Positions 49,261 through 58,990 are shown, numbered from the stretch's first letter. The stretch: 64,000 bases of DNA from Vermamoeba vermiformis (GCA_045837725.1 JBEWZL010000203.1:55617-119616), one strand, 5' to 3'. A program made the numbers and translations. The notes: generated from the sequence alone by a model not told the origin.

Positions 49261-51358
49261 ATGTCTTATCAATATCAACCCGTTGGGGCAGCAAATCCTC
49301 AAGTTCCTCAGCCGGTCTTGTACGCACCCGGTCCTACTTCTGCAGCTCCTGCTGCTCAGCCTCAGTATGCTTATGGAACAGTAGACGTACCTATTTCTGG
49401 TCCTGTGATTCAACAACGATTTGAGCCTGTTTCATCTTATCGCGATCCTGCTTTTATTGTTTTATTTGTCCTGCATTTGATTGGTTTGGGTAAGAATTAA
49501 TATAGCAAGAATAATTATTCTTATATCTATCTAACTCGAATAGTAATTATTTGAGAACCTTAATTTAATTTCGATTTTTCGCAGTGAAACAAATCATTAG
49601 ATCCGTATTAAATAATAATGTAGTCGTGCGCTTAAAGCGTGCAATCATAGTTATTAATAATATTAATATTACCAGCTTTGAAGGTTATTTATTGCAATTA
49701 CTCATATTGACACAATACTTTCTTATCTATAGTCTAAAATTGCATGCATTAACGAGGATATTGTAGGCGTTATTTTTGCCTTAAGTTTAACCCGCCCTTA
49801 TCTCGATCCCAACCAAAGATTAATTTCCGATCTTGACGACAACGAATTATGGCCTGTGATCAAAACTATCGCTGTCTTGGTCGGTTCTGGCATTGGCATG
49901 AGCGTTATTTGGCTCAATTTGATGAATGCTTTCCCTTACTCGATGATTTACGTTGGTCTTGTCGGTAAGAATCGCGTCACGATCTAGACGCCCTGTAGTT
50001 TCTTAATTAACATTGCTGTGAATTAGGCAACCTTGTATTGTTTACTCTCGCTGGCGTCTATTCATTCATGTACAGTACGTAGCTATACTCACTTATTGAT
50101 GATTGTTCAACCACTCACATCCGCGCTTCAGACAACATTTGGGGTGGCATTATTTGCCTCATCTTCGTGCTCTGGTGGGTTTTCTTCTGGATCTCAGTTC
50201 GTGCACGCATTCCTTTCGCAGCTGAAGTTCTTCGCACCGTTACCACGGTCGCTAAGATGTACCCTGGCACGCAGTTCACCGCGTACATCTCCTTGCTCGT
50301 TCTCGTAAGTATCCAAGCTTCTCATGATAGTACAGCTATTAACTAGTGATTAGATTGTATGGCAAGCCTTCTGGTCTTACACTGCGATGAAGAGTCAATT
50401 CGTGTTCGAGAAGAACGTGTACTCGGGCTTGATTGTTTTCTTCTTGTTCTCGTTCTACTGGGTTGCTCAAGGTACCTACTAATTGTTTCGTAATACGTCC
50501 TCTATTCGTTGGCTCACAATGCTTGTCTGTAGTCATTAAGAACACCGTGCACGTCACTGTTTCTGGTTTGTTCGCCACGTGGTACTTCATGAGCGGTACT
50601 GTTGGAGTTCCTCCTCACCCCACTGCTGGTTCATTCAAGCGGTATGTGTTCTACATTTAGAATAATTGGTTCGTGGTTTAATAACAAAGTTGTGCAGTGC
50701 CATCACCACATCGTTTGGTTCAATCTGCTTGGGTAGTATGATTGTGGCTGCTATCCAAACTCTTCGTGCTCTCGTTCGATCCCTTCGTGGTCGAAACAAT
50801 CTCCTTGCTGCCATCGCTGACTGCATTCTTGGTTGCATTGACGGTCTTGTTCAATATTTTAACGTAAGTTGTAACGTGTTCGTGTCAATACCTGACTAAT
50901 CGATGCTCGCGAAGCACTATGCTTTTATCCAAGTCGCCATCTACGGCAAGACTTTCTGCGCTGCTGCCAAGTCCACTTGGAGCTTGATTCAAGACGCCGG
51001 CATTGAAGCCATTATCAACGACAACTTGATTGGTGGTGTACTCACTTCGGGTTGCTTCATTGGTGCTATTGCTACTGGTATTATTGGTGCTGTTGTTGGT
51101 GGTATTTTTGTTGGTGGAGAAAGCGGTTGGATCCTTGGTGTCTCTCTTGGTGTTATTGTAAGTTTCACTGTTTGTAAGTTAGTAATGGTACTAACTACTT
51201 CACTCCAGATTGGATTTGTAATGTTGATCTTGGCTATGCAAGTCATTGATAGTGGTGTTTCTACTATTTTTGTGTGCTTTGCTGAGGACCGTGAAGCTTT
51301 GCGTCGCAACCAACCTGAGTTGTATGAGCGCCTTAGAGTCACTTATAACTTGTATTAA
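49261..51358 (+). CDS. SLC44 / choline transporter-like (CTL/Pns1) membrane protein
   Basis: About nine exons, MSYQYQPVGAANPQVPQPV to ERLRVTYNLY. A Pro/Ala/Gln-rich cytosolic N-terminus (about 55 residues) precedes about ten membrane helices. Family signatures: YRDPAFIVLFVLHLIGLG, VLWWVFFWISVRARIPFAAEVL, GLIVFFLFSFYWVAQVIKNTVHVTVSGLFATWYF, the intracellular TTSFGSICLGSMIVAAIQTLR, YAFIQVAIYGKTFCAAAKSTW, and the ending IDSGVSTIFVCFAEDREALRRNQPELY. These last blocks are diagnostic for SLC44/CTL proteins. The family moves choline or ethanolamine across plasma or organelle membranes. Sequence directly after the stop changes composition sharply (see findings), so this is the last ordinary gene in the window. 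Confidence 0.92.
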
Positions 51359-52700
51359 ATTGCCTTGATGTTTATAGTAAAGTTATCATTATTATCATTT
51401 GTCTTCAATCCTTGGTAGCTTTGAATGGTAAATTGGTAAATGAGCATGATTAACTTGGTTCTTGTTGTGATTCTGCACATTTGTACTTTCTGCACCATCA
51501 CTGTCATTGACTTTAATGGCTGAGAGCTTGGCTGCAAGGTCACAATTAGTGTTGCATTGGGTCAACTTTGGCACTTGATTGCTTTGATTTCTCAGGTTGA
51601 TTCTATGAAGGGTGAGCTCTTGATGGCGAACCCAGCTGCACACCTTTGCTACACCAACCAAAGGAGTTTGTGCTGGGTCACTGAAGATTTTTTTTTGAAG
51701 GGCACCCAATGGAAATTTTAAGGGGAGATTAGCAGAGCTACTGTATATGGTGAAGTGCAGTGCTGTCTATTGTGGATGGGCACATCAAGGCAGTATGCTT
51801 AAAAATTGCACAGATTTGTCAACTCAATCAAAAATTGGTTTGTCCTTAAATACACATTAGCCATCATTTGTTGGGTGTGAAGAGGCTTGCAAATTTGCTT
51901 TACCCATTGTTGTTGTGCCATTGATTAATAAATTTTGTGGTTACTACATTGTGATTAAATTGCAAAATTTGGCAGCTCCCTTAACCTCCCAGCCATATTT
52001 TGGCTTGTAAATTATTTTTGAACTTAGACAATAAACAAAGAGATGCTCAAGCCCAACTTTGTGCATTCTCTAAAGTGCAGTCCTCAAGCTTCTTTATGCT
52101 TGTTCACTCCCCTCAGGTGCTTCAATCTGATCTCCAATCCTCTCTCCATCATAGTTGTTGTCCATTGAATTAGAAACAAATATGAGTGAGCAAAAAACAA
52201 ATCTTGGTGATTTTTGGTAGATGACATTTTCTTAAACGTTCTTTTTATACATATATTGCACTTTAAGACTATACCTAACATTTTCTTTGTTTACACATGT
52301 AAAAACATTCCACAACCATTTTCTCAATCCAACCAAGTAAATGCTGGCATTACCCTTGGTGGTAACAATGTGACAGCATTTGGTAAGGCTTTTTGAGTAA
52401 CTCACCATTTGTTCTCGCTCCTTATCTCGGTTCTCTGTGGTAAAGTTGATGAAATTACATGTCTTGCTCTTTACAAGTAATAACAAGGTATATTTATTTA
52501 AAAAACAAGCCTTATCTCTGAGACAAAATAAAACTGCACCCAAATCAAGCAAATTACCATTGCTCAGTCACCTCCATTTTTTCAGGAGCCAGCTGCTCTA
52601 CTTGAGCATTATATAGCCTTTTAGGGCTTAGGGGTCTTAGGGCAAATAAAGAAGAAAACATATCCTTAAAATTTTGCTTTATTTTTGCAGCTACAACCCA
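51359..52700. other. CpG-poor intergenic segment with a possible gene fragment
   Basis: About 1.3 kb starting at the SLC44 stop. CpG is almost absent. A minus-strand open stretch (51395-51709, GVAKVCSWVRHQELTLHRIN...) looks somewhat coding, but I do not recognise it and it has no clear start. Read with its surroundings it may be a remnant of a mobile element. Nothing else is supported here. Confidence 0.35.
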
Positions 52701-52738
52701 GCTGCTAGGCATGGCAATAGGTTACAGAGGCCCAGAGC

Positions 52739-52841
52739 GTGACCAACAGGTCACAAGGACTGAGTGCGTGACCAACAGGTCACAAGGACTGAGTGCGTGA
52801 CCAGCAGGTCACAGAGGGCCGAGAGCGTGACCAGCAGGTCA
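52739..52841. repeat. Tandem GTGACC hairpin repeat, four copies
   Basis: Four units spaced about 28-30 bp, each with the inverted repeat GTGACC-(AACA or AGCA)-GGTCAC (52739, 52769, 52797, 52827; the last lacks its final C). The linker ACAAGGACTGAGTGC repeats too. The same hairpin, with loop GCTCT, recurs once at 57986-58002 inside a different array. Confidence 0.85.
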
Positions 52842-52871
52842 TTTAATACTGACATATTCATATATGTAAGT

Positions 52872-52897
52872 GGGCTTGCCCATATAGGGCTAGCCCT
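52872..52897. repeat. AGGGCTAGCCCT palindrome, left copy
   Basis: Perfect 12-bp palindrome at 52886-52897 preceded by GGGCTTGCCC. A similar composite stands at 57241-57266 in the same orientation with related AT-rich sequence after it, giving a direct repeat about 4.37 kb apart that brackets the long ORF. Confidence 0.7.
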
Positions 52898-53036
52898 GAC
52901 ACCCCCTCAAAAAAATAAAGAATATTCGACCCCAATCATTTTTTACTTAAGCAAAATTTTACTTTGGAAAATTATCCGCAGGAAAAATAAGAAGTCTCAC
53001 CCTGGGTGACTCTCAAAAAAAACTAAGTCCTGCAGG

Positions 53037-53056
53037 TCGTCTCCACGTGGAGACGA
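53037..53056. repeat. Perfect 20-bp palindrome of the CGTCTCC family
   Basis: TCGTCTCCACGTGGAGACGA is fully self-complementary. It is preceded by AACTAAGTCCTGCAGG, the same spacer type as in the array at 57690-58240, so this is an isolated member of that array 4.6 kb away. Confidence 0.85.
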
Positions 53057-53212
53057 TCTCATTTAATATGACCTAAATGACTGATGTTAGGCATTAGGGA
53101 TACAATTCCTATCACTAATAAACATTGATACTATATTAAATACGGGAGGGTCCATTACTGATCCTGAGCGAGACTCGCTAAGGATGGGAAAAAGAAAAAA
53201 AGAAGGGGGGTT

Positions 53213-53231
53213 CAGGGGGCGGAGCCCCCTG
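53213..53231. repeat. GC hairpin CAGGGGGC / GCCCCCTG
   Basis: Perfect 8-bp stem with the 3-nt loop GGA at 53221-53223, in an otherwise A/G-rich stretch. A single copy. Confidence 0.8.
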
Positions 53232-53703
53232 ATAAGTCATTCGTTCAACATTTTTTCATCCCGAGCGAGACTTGCTAAGGATGAACCTTAACTCTTCTTG
53301 GTATTCATGTAGAATAATGCGAGACATCCCGAGCGAGACTCGTCTGGGATAGAAATTAATTAACCCTATAACCTGACGAACAAATTGTTAGTTCCATCCC
53401 TGGCGAGACTCGCTCGGGATAGAATCCAATAACTTAAGGTGCATTATAATATAATTTTCAACCATTCAATCCTTAAAACCCAGCTGCTCCTCTCATCCCA
53501 AGCGAGACTCGCTCGGGATGGAAATTGAAACGTACGGGGTGCGAAAACTGTAATTTTACATCAGAATATGAAATTGCCTCCCAAAATTAGCAAGGGAGGA
53601 AAATCTATAAAATTTCCGTTCGGTTTTTTTTTCATTTTACTTTCACTTACCACACACACCACCACAACTCAACACCGTAACTTTGTTTTTTTTTATAACA
53701 AAA

Positions 53704-53792
53704 ATGAGCAATAATTCCAAAGGTACCCCCTCTGGTCGCCAAACCCGAAGCTCCTCGACGACTACAGCAAGGAGCCCCGGGATAAGCTCACG
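53704..53792 (+). CDS. Possible first exon of an unidentified gene
   Basis: After a pyrimidine/CA-rich leader (53636-53700), an ATG opens MSNNSKGTPSGRQTRSSSTT and continues for 29 codons to a donor GTAAGT at 53793. The codons are CpG-containing and Ser/Thr/Arg-rich, unlike the surroundings. The next probable exon (about 53910-54050) contains the GCGCTG inverted repeat and ends at GTAAGTCC. I could not follow a convincing frame through it. It may belong to the mobile element or be a host gene interrupted by repeats. Confidence 0.35.
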
Positions 53793-53941
53793 GTAAGTAA
53801 AGTTTTATTGAAATTTATTTCCGAAGTCATCCCGAGCGAGACTCGCCTGGGATGGATTAAACAATCTCTATTTTTGAAATTGAATTATGTTTACCATAGA
53901 TTTTTTTTAAAGAATTCATCCTGTATACAATGGGATCTTCG

Positions 53942-53975
53942 GCGCTGTCCGAGGCCGCTAGGCCGAGGGCAGCGC
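53942..53975. repeat. 15-bp imperfect GC inverted repeat
   Basis: Arms GCGCTGTCCGAGGCC and GGCCGAGGGCAGCGC with loop GCTA. Twelve of fifteen positions pair as Watson-Crick, one more as a wobble. It lies inside a probable exon, suggesting insertion of a palindromic element. Confidence 0.75.
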
Positions 53976-54059
53976 GTCTCAAAATTTGCCCAAATACACT
54001 TCAGAGGAGGCTAATTATGCCCAAATTATCAAAAACAATGAGAAAGTTGAGGTAAGTCC

Positions 54060-55800
54060 GAAATAATTTTGCGAAAATTTGGGTGCCGATGACAACAACT
54101 GATGAGAGGGCTGATGACAATGCTGATGACAGGCTTTGGTAGAAAAAGATGATCAGAATAATAAAATAATAGCTTTAATACATGTAAATATGCTGTTACA
54201 AGCTTAAAAATTGATTTTGGAAAGGATTCGGCAAAGTGCGAAAAAAATTAAAATATTCGAATTGCGCAATTGATGCACTGCTTGTAAAAAAGGTTCAAAA
54301 TATGAACAAAGAGAATGAAAATGACTGAAAAAGGTGACAAATTTAATAAAATAGCACATCTGCAAATTTGCAGATTTGGTTGCAGAAGGTGCAATTTAGC
54401 TGGTTTATTTGATACCAGTTAGCAGGCAGGCTGTAAGACTGCCTGCAATCAGAGGGAAATGGTATAATTGCATTGATACAATTGTATTTAAAGTGTTTGT
54501 GGAGGCTGTAATAGTTTAGAGGCAGGGATGAAGGCCCTGCCTCCCCTCAAGAAGTGCAAGCAACAGGCACTGACTGGCTCTGCAAATATTTGGCAAAAAT
54601 TCAATTGAATAAGATCAAGGCAGGACGTAGTACTGCCTTCAAACAAGGGAAACAGGTGGTAGAACTGAAATAAATGAAGTTTGCAGAGAGTTGGTACTCT
54701 TTTTTAGAAACCTGTTTTGCAAGCAATGGAAATGTATGGGCAACCCTGGTGCGGACCTTCAGAATATGCTCTAATAGGTAGTAGGTGGTGGCTACTAATT
54801 ATTTCAGTTGGTATTTCAAGTTAGCAAGCGTGTTACCCATACTTCACCAATGCTGCCAATGTTAGGACTCAAGTTGTTTGATAAACAGCCTCCAAGCAGT
54901 ATTTTTTTTGGCAAACTGAAGTTAAAGTAGATTATTAGACATGTAGTAGCCTCACTATAATCATTAGATATCTTAAATCATAGGTACATATTCAAAACTT
55001 GCAATTCATGGAGTTTTTTCACTGGATCTGCTAAAATTTTGATGAAACATGCTATATATGATGTCCCTATAGTATATACTATTAGTATAGGATGTAAATA
55101 TAATGGCCAAGCTCAAATGATACAAGAAGGATGCTAGGTGGTGCTTGTGTAGGCCACTGGAGCTGAAATGCAATCGATTGCAATCGAATGCAATCAAATG
55201 AAATCGAATGAAATTTTGCATTGAGCAAGGCTGAACAGCTGTGAGTTTGGGCACTTTGGATTCCAGGCACCTTGTTTTACCTGTCTGGGTACCTAGAATA
55301 CCTTGGGCACATGCTGGGCACCTAGGATTCCATAAGGAGAGGGGTACCCTGTTGGGCACCTAGGATTCCATGACTGGCTACCTACTATTTTGGACACCTA
55401 GGATTCTGAGGATCTTGAATTCCAATAGCTGACAGAGTGGTTGGAGAGGGTACCACTCTCCTTAGGACTTAGGTGAAAAAAATAAATAAATAATTGCATA
55501 CAGTGGGTTTTGAACCTGCTCCAGGTAAAAAGCATTTTAAACTGCCATATTCAAAAGCTTGCAATTGATGCAGCTACCTTAGTAGTTAACAGAATTGATG
55601 GCGGTTTGCTTTGTTAGGCTCCTAATATCATGTATTTTCATTACCAATCAAAAAAACTGGAGTTGTAGTTGAAAAGTTTTAATTCATGAAAAACTAGCTG
55701 TTACAAATCACAAAACAATTTTTTTTGTCTAAGTCATTTTGTTGTTTTTTTAAAAACACAGCACCACAAGGGAACCCTTTTTAAATTTTAAATTGACACT
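54060..55800. other. CpG-poor intergenic DNA with short direct repeats
   Basis: About 1.7 kb with no supported gene. Near 55240-55410 a phrase like GGGCACCTAGGATTCCA recurs about three times, and near 55170-55215 a decaying run of GCAATCGAATG-type words is seen. Open frames here (for example minus 55006-55359) follow the repeats and are not called. Confidence 0.5.
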
Positions 55801-55803
55801 ATA

Positions 55804-57084
55804 ATGCAAAATACTTTCAAGGCCTTTGATAAGGATCAAATGACCAGAGAGTTTACTCACTGGCACTCTTTAAATCTTAGCTGCAAGGAAGTGGACTGCC
55901 CTCTATGCTACAAAGAGCTACAGTTCAAGTCAGTGCTGCCTCATATGAAGAACAACTGCTGCTCTGGTATTCTAAGGTACTCTCCAGCAACTAGGTACAC
56001 TATCATTGAATTGTTCTCTGCTACAAATCCCAGGAATAGACCTAAGGTTCATAGCCATAGACCTACTGCTGAGGAGGAGTTAGGAGGGGAGATAACTAAT
56101 GTTTTCTCATTCAAATTTGAGGGCACTAAGCTGCTCTACAAAGTAGAAGTCAGGTTCAAAGAGGTCTTTTGGATGGAGAATGCTCTGCTCAAGAAGTCAA
56201 CAGAAGGAAGAAAATGGATTCAAAGAGTCAACAGGTGGAGAAAGAGAGGAGAAATGAAGGAGTCTAAAGAACAGATTGAAGCAGCAGAAGTAATTAGAAC
56301 AGACCCAATGAACATGAGAAGAATTCCAAAGCCAATGGCTCAACAGATTGATGAAGAGATTGAAGAATACCACATTCAACAAGCTCTTGAGCAACCAGTT
56401 GAAGAAGAGAGAGTGAATAAGAAGAAAAAGAAGAAGAACCAAGTGATAAACTGGGCACTGATCAAATCAAAACTGATCAAGGCTAAGTACTGGGCTGATC
56501 TCATAAAAGAGATTGACTCAGAGTCAAATTATAATAATTCAAGGCTATTGTCATCTACTTTAGTCTCAATAATAAGTTTCTTGATGAATGACTTGAAGGC
56601 AAAGTCATTTACTAAATTGACAGACCAATACCCAACTCCTGCAAAGTTCTTTCAATCTCTTGATATTAATAAGCTGTTCTTTTTAACTTTAGTCAAAAGA
56701 AGAACAAGAAAGGGAAAGAAGATGGCATCAACAGTTTGCTCAAACATTAGCAGTGTCCTTAAACTACTTAAAATGGTTAAACTAAATGAAATTGGTTACA
56801 TTAGGTTAAAACAGTTCAAAGCAGTTAAGAAGTTCTACCTTAATCAAAGGAAGAAAGCAAAAAAGGCAGCCAATGACTTGAAGAAATACTCAATGAGAAT
56901 GTCAGTGATGATGGCTGAAGGCAAACTTTGTCCAGAAGAGAGCTTTGCAGCTATATCAGAATTCTCAAAGGAAACAATGCAAGAGATCGTCAAGTCAAAA
57001 GTTCACTTCAGAAAGAATACCATGGTCACAAAAACAAGTGAGTTAATTTTGAATATAAGTAATCAACTAGAACAAAATATCTAA
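55804..57084 (+). CDS. Unidentified 426-residue mobile-element-type protein
   Basis: Intronless ORF, the longest uninterrupted one in the window. Features in order: a possible zinc knuckle CPLCYKELQFKSVLPHMKNNC (about residues 37-58); a possible chromodomain-like strand set FKFEGTKLLYKVEVRFKEVFW (about 103-123); a lysine-rich run KKKKKK near 205-212; and a helical C-terminal half (TVCSNISSVLKLLKMVKLNEIG, KKFYLNQRKKAKKAANDLKK) reminiscent of the N-terminal helical DNA-binding domain of tyrosine recombinases. No catalytic domain is seen in the ORF, and a GT-AG intron candidate lies close to its end. Arginine is coded only by AGA/AGG and CpG is nearly absent, unlike host genes. It looks whole in this span; family not identified. 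It could be a Crypton-like or other integrating element, low certainty. Confidence 0.5.
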   Translation: MQNTFKAFDKDQMTREFTHWHSLNLSCKEVDCPLCYKELQFKSVLPHMKNNCCSGILRYSPATRYTIIELFSATNPRNRPKVHSHRPTAEEELGGEITNVFSFKFEGTKLLYKVEVRFKEVFWMENALLKKSTEGRKWIQRVNRWRKRGEMKESKEQIEAAEVIRTDPMNMRRIPKPMAQQIDEEIEEYHIQQALEQPVEEERVNKKKKKKNQVINWALIKSKLIKAKYWADLIKEIDSESNYNNSRLLSSTLVSIISFLMNDLKAKSFTKLTDQYPTPAKFFQSLDINKLFFLTLVKRRTRKGKKMASTVCSNISSVLKLLKMVKLNEIGYIRLKQFKAVKKFYLNQRKKAKKAANDLKKYSMRMSVMMAEGKLCPEESFAAISEFSKETMQEIVKSKVHFRKNTMVTKTSELILNISNQLEQNI

Positions 57085-57240
57085 CTTAACCACTGCTTCA
57101 ATTAGAGCCACTAAAGCTTCAGAAATGTGAGCAATATCAGCTTTGTTTAATGTGGTCTGTTGGTCTTTCAATTGGCATGCCAAGAACTAGCTTCTTTCCC
57201 AAGATGGTTCTTAATGACACTTTGATTCATATATACTACA

Positions 57241-57266
57241 GGGCTTGGCCGAACAGGGCTAGCCCT
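57241..57266. repeat. AGGGCTAGCCCT palindrome, right copy
   Basis: GGGCTTGGCC followed by the perfect palindrome AGGGCTAGCCCT at 57255-57266. Partner of the copy at 52872-52897, in direct orientation. Confidence 0.7.
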
Positions 57267-57320
57267 AAAAACTACTCCAAAAGTAATAAAAACTATTCAA
57301 AAAGTGGCATAACAAGGGAC

Positions 57321-57540
57321 ACCAAGCACTAACGGAGTTGCCAATTGCTAATGAGGGTCGCCGATCACTTATGAGGGTCGCCGATCGCTAATGAGGGTCG
57401 CCGATCGCTAACGAGGGTCGCCGATCGCTAACGAGGGTCGCCGATCGCTAACGAGGGTCGCCGATCGCTAACGAGGGTCGCCGATCGCTAACGAGGGTTG
57501 CCGATTGCTCACCAAGTGCTAACAAGAGTCACTAATGGGT
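57321..57540. repeat. 20-bp tandem repeat array
   Basis: Eight well-conserved 20-bp units in exact register from 57341 to 57500 (unit CCGATCGCTAACGAGGGTCG), with more decayed units at both edges (57321-57340, 57501-57540). Central units are identical; differences are concentrated at CpG positions (see findings). Confidence 0.92.
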
Positions 57541-57689
57541 GTGAACATGATAAATAGTTTAAATCACTTTATTAATTGAATGTTACAATTTTACAAACCT
57601 GAAAATAAAGAGTTAGAATAAAATAAGTTGAAAAAATAAAGTAATATATAAGATTGGGAGATGATGTAAAAAAATCTCATTTGTTAATG

Positions 57690-58240
57690 CAAGGTTGCCT
57701 CCAGTGGCAGATGATCTACTAAAACTTTAAGTTGTTGGTTGTCTCCACTGTGGAGATGGAGACGATCTACAAAAAAAAAACTAAGTCCCAGGAGGTTGTC
57801 TCCACTGCGGAGACGATCTACTAAAAAAACAAAGTTGTTGGAGGTCGTCTCCACGTGGAGACGATCTGCTAAAAAACAAAGTCCTAGGAAGTTGTCTCCA
57901 CGGAGACGATGCCAGAAAAAAACCAAGTCCTAGGAGGTCGTCTCCACCGTGGAGACGATGTAAAAAAAATCTAAGTACAAACTTTGTGACCGCTCTGGTC
58001 ACGAACTAAAAAATTAAAGTCGTGCAAGATTGTCTCCAGTGGGAGACGATCTACTAAAACACTAAGTTGTAGGAGGTTGTCTCCACCGTGGAGACGATCT
58101 ACAAAAAACACTAAGTCCTAGAGGTCGTCTCCACCGCGGAGACGATCTACTAAAAAAACAAAGTCGTAGGAGGTCGTCTCCACGTGGAGACGATGTCTGA
58201 AAAAAACAAAGTCCAACAGTCGTCTCCTTGAGGACGAGTC
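57690..58240. repeat. Array of about eleven CGTCTCC hairpins
   Basis: Units of about 45-50 bp: a stem CGTCTCC / GGAGACG with a variable apex (CACGTG, CACCGTG, CACTGTG, CACCGCG, CAGTGG and others), then an A-rich spacer like ATCTACTAAAAAAACAAAGT and CCTAGGAGG. One slot (57986-58002) carries a GTGACC hairpin instead. Plus- and minus-strand open frames through this array follow the repeat period and are not genes. Confidence 0.9.
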
Positions 58241-58249
58241 AGCAAAAAC

Positions 58250-58990
58250 TAAACTAACTTACCCTTCAGTTCGCCGTAGTGGTTGAAGCCAGCTGTAGTG
58301 GGCAGTAACGTGCCATGGGTTTTAATGGCATGACAGATGCTGCGGATCAAAGGAACTGGCTGAACAAATGGATTAGCCACGAGTGTAATACATATTAAAA
58401 AAACAATTGCTTACCAGAAATTAATTGTGCGTGAGAATTACCAAAGCTTAGGAGAAGTCTTGGTCGATCTGCTGCAGGACTTGGGAGATTCGTTAGTTGG
58501 ACGCGAAAAAATTAATTAAAACTGGCTTACCTAGCTGCTGGAGGCTTGGTCACAAGGGGCAGTAATACACGAAAATGCAATAACGTGCACTGTGTAGATG
58601 ATGAGAGCGTCAGTACCCTACAAATGGTGAGCGTTAGATGCCGCGCAGTTGATCATTAATTTAAAATTTTATTCGCTTACCTAACGCTCCTTGCCTCACC
58701 TCCGCCACTCTTATGTTACAACCATATTAATTGGATCTTCTTGAAGTGCCAGTCCCAACTGAAGCCTAAAAACGACAAGGACATCTGGCGTAGCTATTTA
58801 AATCTAGAAAAAATATTAAAAAATTCCGAACTGGTCAATTATTAAATTATTTAATAATAAAGCTTACCACTCCAGTGCACCCCCACTTACAGAATAACTT
58901 GGGTTGGTGGCATCCGTGGACACGATTGCGGCAGCGCAACTAGCAGCAACATGGGTGTAGGGTAGAACGATCTACAACTTTTAAAAAATA
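58250..58990 (-). ncRNA. Possible spliced ORF-less transcription unit
   Basis: Five minus-strand donor-like sites (GTAAGC/GTAAGT complements near 58258, 58408, 58527, 58676 and 58861) alternate with exon-sized blocks of 70-150 nt. No frame stays open across them. It reads away from the plus-strand tandem units that begin at about 59215. It could be a noncoding RNA gene or a decayed gene; transcription is not shown. Confidence 0.35.

Larger units (their letters stand above)
53160..53854. repeat. Six dispersed CCCGAGCGAG hairpins
   Basis: Copies near 53160, 53257, 53325, 53395, 53494 and 53828, each about 26 bp. Left arm CATCCCGAGCGAG is followed by ACT-like spacing and right arm CTCGCTCGGGATG, with some copies imperfect (CTAAGG or CTGGG in the right arm). 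They sit in CpG-poor AT-rich DNA and one lies inside a probable intron. Confidence 0.85.

Noticed and set aside
55500-55545. tRNA B-box-like word on the minus strand (GGTTCAAAACC), possible tRNA-derived SINE
   Set aside because: No cloverleaf, anticodon stem or convincing A box could be built around it.
57684-58002. Open frames on both strands through the hairpin array (Arg/Ser-rich and His/Asp-rich)
   Set aside because: They merely follow the repeat period, appear on both strands and lack start context.
57690-58240. CRISPR-like look of regularly spaced palindromic repeats
   Set aside because: The spacers are themselves repeated A-rich sequence, not unique, there are no cas genes, and the genome is eukaryotic.
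51359-58240. Retrotransposon or endogenous virus in the CpG-poor island
   Set aside because: I found no reverse transcriptase, integrase, capsid or polymerase signature and no long terminal repeats, so I cannot support such a label.
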